From contig JAJYOO010000027.1 of the NCBI GenBank assembly GCA_021796155.1, positions 1 through 12,738 of the forward strand: a DNA stretch of 12,738 bases, in the 5' to 3' direction. Source of the stretch: Chloroflexota bacterium. GTDB lineage: Bacteria; Chloroflexota; Anaerolineae; Anaerolineales; Villigracilaceae. This document shows positions 5,769 to 11,946 of this stretch, one piece after another; the stretch's first letter is position 1; each line of letters begins with the position of its first letter. The notes under the pieces were generated by a model. That model had not been told where the DNA came from, made no database searches, and saw only the letters and a list, made by a program, of their open reading frames with translations. The position numbers and the translations under genes were made by a program.

Positions 5769-6407
5769 TTATTTTTGTTCAAATGCCGCCAGGACTTCCT
5801 GCGGCGTTAATCCTTCGGCAACCAGACGGCGCTTGAGTCTCAGACGCGCGTCATGCAAAAGTTTGTAGAGGGCATTGCGATTTGTTTTCATCCGTCGAGC
5901 CGCTTCTTCAAGCGGAATATCCTGGATTCCAAGGAGGGTGAGTGCCTCGCGCTGTTTCGGAGTCAGCTCCTGTTCTAGGATGCGGCGAACGTGCGCCATC
6001 ATATCATCGCGTTCGGCGTTCGCTTCGGGACTTGGAGCGTGGTCTGCCATTAGACGCGGCGGTGCGGGCGATTCTTCATTGTCCACCAATTCGTCGAGCG
6101 AAGAATCCTGCCAGCGTTTGCGGCGTAACTCCGTCAGTGCGATGCGGACGGCGATTTTATGCACCCACGTGGTGAACATGCTGCGTCCCTCGAACGTGTT
6201 GAGCTGGTCGAGGACGCGTAAGAGCGTTTCCTGTGTCACTTCCTCGACAAGCGGCGTGAACAAAGGATCATCCGGCGAAAGCCAGCGGGATAGCGCGTAC
6301 GGCAGTCCGTGTTGGACGACTTCGCGCAGATCAGCCAACGCCGCTTCGCGGGCACTGCCGTTGGTGCGTAAATCAGCAATCCAGGATTCGTTGGTCCGAG
6401 TGGTCAT
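5769..6407 (-). CDS. ECF-type RNA polymerase sigma-70 factor
   Basis: The sigma-2 region spans roughly residues 30-98, with EVTQETLLRVLDQLNTFEG and the -10-recognising FTTWVHKIAVRIALTELRR. An acidic, Pro-rich linker follows. Sigma-4 (about 137-194) contains LTPKQREALTLLGIQDIPLE and a helix-turn-helix, AARRMKTNRNALYKLLHDAR. Length is 212 aa from the chosen start. Two upstream ATGs (6446 and 6419) lie in or before the promoter, so the ATG at 6407 is preferred. None has a Shine-Dalgarno, which suggests a nearly leaderless mRNA. It pairs with the zinc anti-sigma gene downstream. Confidence 0.87.
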   Translation of the reverse strand: MTTRTNESWIADLRTNGSAREAALADLREVVQHGLPYALSRWLSPDDPLFTPLVEEVTQETLLRVLDQLNTFEGRSMFTTWVHKIAVRIALTELRRKRWQDSSLDELVDNEESPAPPRLMADHAPSPEANAERDDMMAHVRRILEQELTPKQREALTLLGIQDIPLEEAARRMKTNRNALYKLLHDARLRLKRRLVAEGLTPQEVLAAFEQK

Positions 6408-6417
6408 GAGTGAAGGC

Positions 6418-6446
6418 ATTATATCAAGAAGCACTTTTAAAAACAA
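6418..6446 (-). promoter_or_regulatory. Promoter of the sigma/anti-sigma pair
   Basis: On the minus strand a perfect TATAAT (6418-6423) lies 17 bases after TTGTTT (6441-6446). Only ten bases separate the -10 from the ATG at 6407, so the transcript should start within a few bases of the codon. The promoter begins directly after the T-run of an upstream terminator. Confidence 0.55.
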
Positions 6447-6468
6447 AAACCATCGCGTTTGCGATGGT
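6437..6468 (-). terminator. Intrinsic terminator downstream of tRNA relic
   Basis: ACCATCGC and GCGATGGT (6449-6468) pair perfectly around a four-base loop. On the minus strand they are followed by TTTTTGTTTTT. It follows the relic of a tRNA 3' end exactly as the functional tRNA-Val is followed by its own terminator. Confidence 0.8.
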
Positions 6469-6472
6469 CTTG

Positions 6473-6502
6473 TGGGCGCGGGTCGCGTAGCACTCGAACC
6501 CT
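6473..6502 (-). pseudogene. Fragmentary copy of a tRNA 3' end
   Basis: The minus strand reads AGGGTTCGAGT, nine foreign bases, then CCCGCGCCCA. The first and last parts are identical to the T-arm and acceptor of the tRNA-Val about 140 bp upstream, including the discriminator and the following CAA. The central CCC is replaced by GCTACGCGA, whose first eight bases match the reverse complement of the tRNA 5' end. The D and anticodon arms are missing, so it cannot be a working tRNA. Confidence 0.65.
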
Positions 6503-6530
6503 AAGAAAATGTTTTGAAGTTCGGATTAAC

Positions 6531-6560
6531 CACAGATAAATACAGACCAACACAGGCTTT
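6531..6560. repeat. Three degenerate decamers
   Basis: CACAGATAAA, TACAGACCAA and CACAGGCTTT follow each other at a ten-base period, each with ACAG in the same phase. The first two bases of the second unit extend a 12-base word, CACAGATAAATA, which recurs inverted at 6741-6752 inside the tRNA promoter. This looks like decayed dispersed repeat sequence in the gap between the tRNA and its relic. Confidence 0.4.
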
Positions 6561-6606
6561 TTGATGAACGTCTCTGTGACTTTGGCTTTTTTCAAAATGC
6601 TCTCTG

Positions 6607-6638
6607 ACAAAAAAGTCATCACCGAAAGTGATGACTTT
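6607..6638 (-). terminator. Terminator of tRNA-Val
   Basis: AAAGTCATCAC (6612-6622) and GTGATGACTTT (6628-6638) form an 11-bp stem with a five-base loop. On the minus strand a run of six T follows. It starts two bases after the tRNA 3' end, so the tRNA is a single-gene transcript. Confidence 0.88.
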
Positions 6639-6639
6639 G

Positions 6640-6714
6640 TGGGCGCGGGGGGACTCGAACCCTCGAACCTCATGTGTGTGATACATGCGCTCTAACCAGC
6701 TGAGCTACGCGCCC
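6640..6714 (-). tRNA. tRNA-Val(CAC)
   Basis: The minus strand folds as a cloverleaf. GGGCGCG pairs with CGCGCCC in a perfect acceptor stem. The D arm is GCTC-AGCTGGTTA-GAGC. The anticodon arm is CATGT-ATCACAC-ACATG, giving anticodon CAC for GUG valine codons. The T loop is TTCGAGT. CCA is not encoded (ACAA follows the stem). Two oddities: the T stem GAGGG/CCCCC has an A-C mismatch, and the variable loop AGGTTC has six bases, one more than usual. It has its own promoter and terminator. Confidence 0.88.
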
Positions 6715-6726
6715 GATGTGACGCAG

Positions 6727-6755
6727 ATTATAGTCGAGGCTATTTATCTGTGCAA
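6727..6755 (-). promoter_or_regulatory. tRNA-Val promoter
   Basis: TTGCAC (6750-6755) and a perfect TATAAT (6727-6732) on the minus strand are 17 bases apart. The predicted transcription start falls about six bases before the mature tRNA 5' end. Confidence 0.8.
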
Positions 6756-6766
6756 GTTGTTTTTTA

Positions 6767-7972
6767 TCAAGGCGCTGGAGACCGCGGTGGCAGCACATCC
6801 CACGGATCAATGACTGTAGTCATCGTGCGGATTTCAAAGTGCAGGTGTGGGCCGCTGGCGTTGCCGGTTGCACCAGCCGCGCCAATTACCTGACCTTGTG
6901 TCACACTTTGTCCGCATTGTACAAAGATTTGACTCAAGTGCGCGTATAAAGATTGGAATCCGGTGCCGTGATCAATCATGACCATATTGCCGTAGCCATA
7001 ATTATTCGCGCCAGCATAAACGACCACGCCTCCATCCGTGGCATAAATGTTGTCTCCCAAATTGGCGGCCAAGTCAATGCCAAGGTGATTGGTTTTGGTG
7101 GAATAATCAAATCCCGAAAGATAATGTCTGTCTGTTGGATACACAAAAGTGCCCGTCCCGATTGCGCCGCCATTGGTCGGCGGGCAAGCGCCCGGGCCAG
7201 CCACCTGCGGACTTGCCGGATTGCTGCGCGTGAAACCCAAAGGAATTTGTCCTACAGCATGATATTGGTAAACGCCGCCGGGGATGATGATCCATGTGCC
7301 TGCGGCGATGGTGGTTGTATTCGGATCAAGGTGATTGCCCGGATAATTGATGATGGCGTCTGGCGTTACCTGATAATATTTCGCCACGGTCGCGATAGAT
7401 TCGCCGGCCACCCATTGGCGGTAAACGCCGTCCACGGGAAGGATGTCCAGTTGTTGGCCCGGACGGAGATTGTGCGGGTCGTCTTGCAACAGGGCATAAT
7501 TGGCGGAAAAAACTGTCTTGGGCTGCAGGTTGAAGTTTTGTGCGATGCCGATGATCGTATCGCCGGCCTGGACGGTGTATTTCACGATATCCTGACGCGC
7601 CCGCGTCGGAATGTTGGTGTGGATGTCCGTCTGGCGCAGGACGCCGACTGATGATAAATCCTGCGGGTCGGTGGATGCCTGGGATGGCGCGGCCGCTATC
7701 GGCGTCGGGACTTGAGGCGTCTGGCTGTTTCCCTGAGCTTGTGCCGCGGGCTGACGGAAATACATGTGCGCCAGCCAGACAACGAGAATGATTGCGATCA
7801 AAGAAAAAATATTTGTCGCGGCGCGCAACAAGGACTCGCCGAGTCCCATGTGGAGCAAACTTTGCATCCAACTTGAGAGATGGCTGGGTTGGTCTATTCG
7901 AGAGGAAGGCTCCTGAGACTCGGATGTTTCTCCCTGTTGAGTCTTCGGATCATTTGTGAAGTTGTTTTGCAT
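6767..7972 (-). CDS. Membrane-anchored LysM / M23 (LytM) peptidoglycan peptidase
   Basis: The 401-aa protein has a Gln/Ser-rich cytoplasmic N-terminus and one membrane helix, IFSLIAIILVVWLAHMYF (55-72). A Pro/Gln/Ala-rich linker follows, then two LysM cell-wall-binding domains: about 131-179, starting VKYTVQAGDTIIGIAQ, and 184-232, starting YRQWVAGESIATVAKYY. The M23 endopeptidase domain spans about 277-392. Zinc ligands are H296 and D300 (HLGID) and H378 (HLHFE); H345 (YAHL) and H376 complete the active site. It should cut peptide cross-bridges outside the membrane. The ATG at 7972 is chosen because GGAG lies four bases upstream; an upstream ATG at 8017 overlaps the promoter. No accessory FtsEX- or SpoIIQ-like partner is adjacent. 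Confidence 0.92.
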   Translation of the reverse strand: MQNNFTNDPKTQQGETSESQEPSSRIDQPSHLSSWMQSLLHMGLGESLLRAATNIFSLIAIILVVWLAHMYFRQPAAQAQGNSQTPQVPTPIAAAPSQASTDPQDLSSVGVLRQTDIHTNIPTRARQDIVKYTVQAGDTIIGIAQNFNLQPKTVFSANYALLQDDPHNLRPGQQLDILPVDGVYRQWVAGESIATVAKYYQVTPDAIINYPGNHLDPNTTTIAAGTWIIIPGGVYQYHAVGQIPLGFTRSNPASPQVAGPGACPPTNGGAIGTGTFVYPTDRHYLSGFDYSTKTNHLGIDLAANLGDNIYATDGGVVVYAGANNYGYGNMVMIDHGTGFQSLYAHLSQIFVQCGQSVTQGQVIGAAGATGNASGPHLHFEIRTMTTVIDPWDVLPPRSPAP

Positions 7973-7988
7973 GGTTCTCCGGCGCAGG

Positions 7989-8017
7989 ATAATAACATGC
8001 GGGGAATCGAGCGTCAA
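7989..8017 (-). promoter_or_regulatory. Promoter of the LysM/M23 peptidase gene
   Basis: TTGACG (8012-8017) and TATTAT (7989-7994) are 17 bases apart on the minus strand. Both hexamers are five-of-six matches to the housekeeping consensus. The -10 lies 16 bases before the ATG, which leaves room for GGAG. This separates the gene transcriptionally from the SRAP gene upstream. Confidence 0.75.
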
Positions 8018-8057
8018 GCAAGCCTTCTAAACGCTAACCTGACGCTAAGCCAACGAT

Positions 8058-8729
8058 CTAATTTGCCCGAGCGACCAATTCGGCGCGGTCGTTTGCCGGA
8101 CTGTTCACCAGCGTCGAGACCGGATAAGCCTCCATTAAATCAGCAGGGAAAGGCTTGATGAGCGGATTTAAATTTTGCGGAGTCTGGGGCGCTTTATCGA
8201 GCCATTTTGTATAACCATCTGGTTTTAAAATCACCGGCATACGATCATGAATCATTGCCATCAATTTATTGGGCAACGTGGTCACGATGGTGCATGACCG
8301 AACCGTTGAACCGTCTGGCGAATTCCATTCATCCCAAAGTCCCGCGAACGCGAACGGCTTGCCAGTCTTTAGGTGAATGAAATGTGGGATTTTAGTTTTC
8401 GTTCCGGGTTGTGATTTCCATTCGTAAAAACCATCGGCGAGAATCAAGCAACGCTTGTATTTGTATCCGCCGCGGAACGAGGGCTTTTCAGCCAGCGTCT
8501 CGCCGCGCGCGTTGATGAGCCGGTTGCCAATCGCCGGGTCTTTCGCCCACGACGGAATCAAACCCCATACAAAAAAATCTGCCTTGTTGAGTCCGTCATT
8601 TGGGATGGCCAGCACCGGTTGTGATGGCGCGACGTTGTAACGCGGCGCGTATTTTTTCGGCAATGTGTAATCTTCAAAAGCCTCTTTGAGTTCCGCGGGA
8701 TCAACGGTTAAAGTAAATCGTCCGCACAT
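8058..8729 (-). CDS. SRAP (HMCES/YedK) abasic-site-protecting protein
   Basis: SRAP proteins form a covalent thiazolidine link between their N-terminal cysteine and abasic sites in single-stranded DNA, shielding forks. All key residues are visible: C2 directly after Met in MCGRFTL, N32 in RYNVAPSQ, NARGE at 73-77, E103 in GFYEWK, and H161 in IHDRMP. At 223 aa the length is standard. The ATG overlaps the selB stop by one base (TAATG), so translation is coupled to selB. The last third is less conserved but complete. No SOS box is visible; expression should follow the selB operon. Confidence 0.93.
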   Translation of the reverse strand: MCGRFTLTVDPAELKEAFEDYTLPKKYAPRYNVAPSQPVLAIPNDGLNKADFFVWGLIPSWAKDPAIGNRLINARGETLAEKPSFRGGYKYKRCLILADGFYEWKSQPGTKTKIPHFIHLKTGKPFAFAGLWDEWNSPDGSTVRSCTIVTTLPNKLMAMIHDRMPVILKPDGYTKWLDKAPQTPQNLNPLIKPFPADLMEAYPVSTLVNSPANDRAELVARAN

Positions 8730-10639
8730 TATTTCCTCAACTTTCGATAATCACCCTCGCGCATCGTCATGCCGATGGCGTCAAGGTGTTCGAGCAACGC
8801 TTGCGCATACTTGCGACTCGTATTAAATAAATCTCGAACTTCAGCTAGCGTGATCTTTCCGTTCTTCTGAATCGTCGCACGCAGTTGGCTGACCATTGAA
8901 TCATAATCCTGTTTTCGAAAGACGACATCCGGCGAGACGGCGACAAGTTCATGCAATTCGATCAACGCGTTGACGATTTCCTCGTCCGTTTCTGTTTGAC
9001 ATTCTTTGACGCTCGGCGGTGAATATGGATTTTGCGCGAACTTCCGCATCAATGCCTGGACTTTGGCTTGCTGACCGTTATCAAATTTGATCGCGTGCGT
9101 TGAGAGAAAGACGCTGTTTCCCAAGGACGATATTCGATATTCGAGATTCGACTCTCGATTTTCGAGCATCGCAACAACGGCATTGAAAACGCGCGGCGAC
9201 AAATTGAGTCTGCTCTTGAGTTCTTCGCGCGGCATCCCATGTCGAAGTGGAAATTGTTCGTGATAGTTTCGAATCAGTTGTTCCGTTTTGGTTCGCAGGT
9301 CGTTCCAACGTGTTGATGCCATCACCAATATTTCGCTAGGCGGATTTAATTGTCCATCTTCCAGCGCAACGAGTTGACTCGAATCAAATAACTCTTTAAT
9401 GGCCTCGGCGGCTCGCACGGTTTCCAAATGCGAACGCGCCACAACTTCCTTAAGCGGCGCGGCTTCAAGCGCCAGTGCGGCTTCGAGCAAAACGTCTGCA
9501 GGTGAACCTTGAGCGAGCGCGGCCAGTGACTTCAAAACATTTTCATTGAACCGTTTATGACGATCCTTGGGTTGTGCATCAATGATGATGCCACCGCCCA
9601 ACGTTTCGCCAGGCGATGGACGGCGCAGAATATATCGGTCACCGCGCACACTCACAACCGGGTCACGTAACTCGAGTTGAATCCAACCTTCTTTGCCGGG
9701 CGCGAGTTCTTCCGTGTCAAGCAAGCGGAGTCGCGCAATGGTTTCGGTTGTCCCGATAAAGACTTTTACCTCGCTGGCATGTTTGAGCGAAGATGAAACA
9801 TCTGGCAACAAACGAAAGCGAGCGTCAAGTCGGCGTGTGGGTTGATATTGACCGGGATGAATCAAAACTTCGCCGCGCTGAATTTGTTCGGATGCAATTC
9901 CTGAAATGTTGACCGCGGTGCGCGAACCGGGAACTGCAGTCTCTTCTTTTTTCTTGTGCGTTTGCAGGCCGCGTATTCGTCCGGTCAAACCGGATGGCAG
10001 AATTTGAATCTCATCACCGATTGAGAAACGGCCGTCACTCAGTGTGCCGGTGACAACCGTTCCGAATCCGCTCATCGTGAAGACTCGGTCAATGGGGAGG
10101 CGCGGACGGCCCAGGTCGAGCCGCGTGGGTATCGGCTGAAGGATTTCGACAAGAGCAGCTTTCAGTTCATCGAGTCCGCTTTGGGTCCGGGCTGAGACGC
10201 GCAGAATCGGCGCATCGCGCAGAACTGTATCTTTGACCGCGGCGCGAATGTCCGCTTCGACGAGGTCAAGCCAATCCTTCTCTTGAATCAAATCAATTTT
10301 TGTCAGAACGATCAAGCCAGATGGGATTTGAAGCAAATCGAGAATCGCCAGATGTTCTTTAGTCTGCGGCATGATGCCTTCGTCCGCAGCAATGACCAGA
10401 AGCGCCGCGTCGATTCCACCAATGCCTGCCAGCATATTTTCGATGAAGTCGCGATGGCCGGGGACATCCACGATGCCGATTTCTTCGCCGCTTGGAAGCA
10501 TGAGCCAGCCGAAGCCAAGTTCGATGGTCATCTCGCGTGCTTGCTCTTCTTTCAGGCGGTCGGGATGTGTGCCGGTGAGGGCCCCGATCAATGTGGATTT
10601 ACCGTGGTCAACGTGACCGGCGGTTCCAATGACGCGCAT
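8729..10639 (-). CDS. selB: Selenocysteine-specific elongation factor SelB
   Basis: SelB brings Sec-tRNA(Sec) to UGA codons followed by a SECIS element. The GTPase domain shows G1 GHVDHGKS (8-15), the G2 region REMTIELGF (35-43), G3 DVPGHRDF (58-65) and G4 TKID (113-116). EF-Tu-like domains follow, with FTMSGFGTVVTGTL and GDRYILRRPSPGETLGGG. The C-terminal part is the winged-helix array that reads SECIS RNA, ending YAQALLEHLDAIGMTMREGD. The start MRVIGTAGHVDHGK at 10639 is set by homology; the frame is open further up but only through a repeat. Length is 636 aa. A heptanucleotide array interrupts a C-terminal winged helix, and a repeat hairpin sits just before the start. selA, selD and tRNA-Sec are not in the window. 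Confidence 0.94.
   Translation of the reverse strand: MRVIGTAGHVDHGKSTLIGALTGTHPDRLKEEQAREMTIELGFGWLMLPSGEEIGIVDVPGHRDFIENMLAGIGGIDAALLVIAADEGIMPQTKEHLAILDLLQIPSGLIVLTKIDLIQEKDWLDLVEADIRAAVKDTVLRDAPILRVSARTQSGLDELKAALVEILQPIPTRLDLGRPRLPIDRVFTMSGFGTVVTGTLSDGRFSIGDEIQILPSGLTGRIRGLQTHKKKEETAVPGSRTAVNISGIASEQIQRGEVLIHPGQYQPTRRLDARFRLLPDVSSSLKHASEVKVFIGTTETIARLRLLDTEELAPGKEGWIQLELRDPVVSVRGDRYILRRPSPGETLGGGIIIDAQPKDRHKRFNENVLKSLAALAQGSPADVLLEAALALEAAPLKEVVARSHLETVRAAEAIKELFDSSQLVALEDGQLNPPSEILVMASTRWNDLRTKTEQLIRNYHEQFPLRHGMPREELKSRLNLSPRVFNAVVAMLENRESNLEYRISSLGNSVFLSTHAIKFDNGQQAKVQALMRKFAQNPYSPPSVKECQTETDEEIVNALIELHELVAVSPDVVFRKQDYDSMVSQLRATIQKNGKITLAEVRDLFNTSRKYAQALLEHLDAIGMTMREGDYRKLRK
9128..9169. 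repeat. Heptanucleotide array inside the selB coding region
   Basis: Six consecutive 7-mers on the plus strand: CGATATT, CGATATT, CGAGATT, CGACTCT, CGATTTT, CGAGCAT. All keep CGA in phase, with consensus near CGANATT. Read in the selB frame they encode roughly MLENRESNLEYRIS. The array length of 42 bases is a multiple of three, so the frame is kept. Confidence 0.75.
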
Positions 10640-10646
10640 TATGTTC

Positions 10647-10693
10647 TCTTTCTTCTTTCCTCTTTCTTTTGGGAAAGAAGAAAGAGGAAAGAA
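10647..10693. repeat. Inverted heptanucleotide array forming a 16-bp hairpin before selB
   Basis: Plus strand: TCTTTCT, TCTTTCC, TCTTTCT (10647-10667), then TTTG plus one G, then GGAAAGA, AGAAAGA, GGAAAGA (10672-10692). The two sets are inverted. TTCTTTCCTCTTTCTT (10653-10668) and its exact complement at 10678-10693 give a perfect 16-bp stem with a nine-base loop. It fills the gap between the coiled-coil gene stop and the selB start, ending 14 bases from the ATG. It could act as a leaky terminator or hinder the selB ribosome site. Confidence 0.75.
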
Positions 10694-10698
10694 CAGCT

Positions 10699-11898
10699 CT
10701 ACCGCGCGGTTTTCTTCGCTTTTGTTTTTGCGTGGCCCATGATTCGTTCGTAGGCCGCCAGCCATTCGTTGGCGACGTTCATCAATTCCTGAAGTTGTTG
10801 TTCAGTTGTATCGGTGGTTTGATGTAGTTGATCTTGCAGCGTCTGCGATGTGTCGTCAAGTTGCGTGACGCGCTGTTCAACTTTGTCAATATCTTTGCGG
10901 AGATCACGCATGGTCTCTTCCTGCGAGAGCGAATGACTGGTCCAGCGTTTTTGCTCGTCAGCTTTGAATGCCACCCATTCCTGCCGGATACGTTCCTCAG
11001 CAAGCCGCTGCATCTCGCTGACTTCGAGTGTGCGGCGTTCCATCTTTTGGTTGATCTCGGTGTATGCATCCTGCGCGCGTTTGGCAGCGCGGATGGTATC
11101 GTCGAGGGCCGCGACCTGCAGTTGAATATTTTCAGCCTGCTTCTTGAAGACTTCGTATTGCTCCTGCCATTCCTTCCATGCGCGATCCCGTTCGACTTGT
11201 GCGATCGCTTGCTGGTCGAGAAAGGCAGTCTGCGCCGTCTTGCGTTCGCTTTCAGTTTCGAGCAATTCCGTGATGCGATTCTCCATGTTGCGGATACTGT
11301 CCGTATGCAAAACAGATTTTTCGCGCGCATCATCAGCGCGTTTGCGGACAGCGGCCAACTCACCCTGCAAATCGGTCAGCCGTTTGACATCCTGCCGACG
11401 CGCTTCTTCAACTGGCTTTAGTGCAATCAGCACCTGATCGCTTTTTTCCGCGGCCTCTTCCACTTTCGTACGCATATCCTGGACCGCCAGGTTGAGCCGC
11501 TGTTCCTCGTGGGCCTGAACCTTGAATTGCTTGTCAATCTCGTCAAACTTTAATTGCGCGGCAATCTTTGTAATGGATTTATTTATTTCATTCAATTCTG
11601 TGCGGTTCAACTTCGCCGATTCCTGCTCGCGTCGCAGAGCGCGCTTTTCCGCGGCATCAACAAGTTTATTCAAATCGCCGCGCTGCTTTTCCATCATCTG
11701 ATCGAATTGATTCAAGCGCGCTGTGACCGGTGCAAGGTCTTCGATTTCCTTGGCAAGACCTTTGAGCTGTTTGCTCAAAGCATTAACGGTCGTCTCGATG
11801 GACGTCAACTGCTGGCCTAAATCGCTAAGGGCGGTTTTATTCTTTCGCTGTTGATCGTCGAGCCACTCGAGACGTTTCGTGATCTGTTCGAATTCCAT
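10699..11898 (-). CDS. Long coiled-coil protein of unknown function
   Basis: The 399-aa protein is predicted helical almost from end to end, with heptad patterning throughout: ITKRLEWLDDQQRKNKTALS, then VNALSKQLKGLAKEIEDL, and on to IDKVEQRVTQLDDTSQTLQD. It is rich in Gln, Glu, Lys and Arg and nearly lacks Cys, Pro and Gly. It has no signal peptide or membrane segment. The C-terminus is a short globular-looking stretch, ANEWLAAYERIMGH, and a basic tail, KTKAKKTAR, that could touch nucleic acid or membrane. SMC-like ATPase motifs are absent. The start is firm: ATG 11898 with GGAGG five bases upstream. It is first in the apparent operon with selB and SRAP. Function unknown; a scaffold or cytoskeletal role is possible. 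Confidence 0.82.
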   Translation of the reverse strand: MEFEQITKRLEWLDDQQRKNKTALSDLGQQLTSIETTVNALSKQLKGLAKEIEDLAPVTARLNQFDQMMEKQRGDLNKLVDAAEKRALRREQESAKLNRTELNEINKSITKIAAQLKFDEIDKQFKVQAHEEQRLNLAVQDMRTKVEEAAEKSDQVLIALKPVEEARRQDVKRLTDLQGELAAVRKRADDAREKSVLHTDSIRNMENRITELLETESERKTAQTAFLDQQAIAQVERDRAWKEWQEQYEVFKKQAENIQLQVAALDDTIRAAKRAQDAYTEINQKMERRTLEVSEMQRLAEERIRQEWVAFKADEQKRWTSHSLSQEETMRDLRKDIDKVEQRVTQLDDTSQTLQDQLHQTTDTTEQQLQELMNVANEWLAAYERIMGHAKTKAKKTAR

Positions 11899-11921
11899 GA
11901 AATCCTCCGAAGAGCGGATAG

Positions 11922-11930
11922 ATTATAGCA
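11922..11930 (-). promoter_or_regulatory. Extended -10 promoter of the coiled-coil/selB/SRAP operon
   Basis: The minus strand reads TGCTATAAT, a perfect extended -10 element. No good -35 lies at 16-18 bases upstream, as is common for TGn promoters. The -10 ends 23 bases before the ATG, leaving a short leader with GGAGG. Confidence 0.65.
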
Positions 11931-11946
11931 TGTCGGTTAAATGGTT

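Noticed and set aside
5875..6504. Long plus-strand open frame antisense to the sigma gene (209 codons)
   Set aside because: It is the shadow of a well-supported sigma factor, has low-complexity Ser/Arg composition, no ribosome site and matches no family.
6437..6686. Two minus-strand open frames spanning the tRNA and its relic
   Set aside because: They run through a tRNA and two terminators, so they cannot be real coding genes.
6953..7651. Plus-strand open frame of 232 codons antisense to the LysM/M23 gene
   Set aside because: Composition is that of an antisense shadow; the opposite strand encodes complete LysM and M23 motifs with promoter and ribosome site.
10647..10693. SECIS element or selB autoregulatory RNA
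   Set aside because: The hairpin is plain heptamer repeats with no bulge or conserved loop, and no in-frame UGA precedes it.
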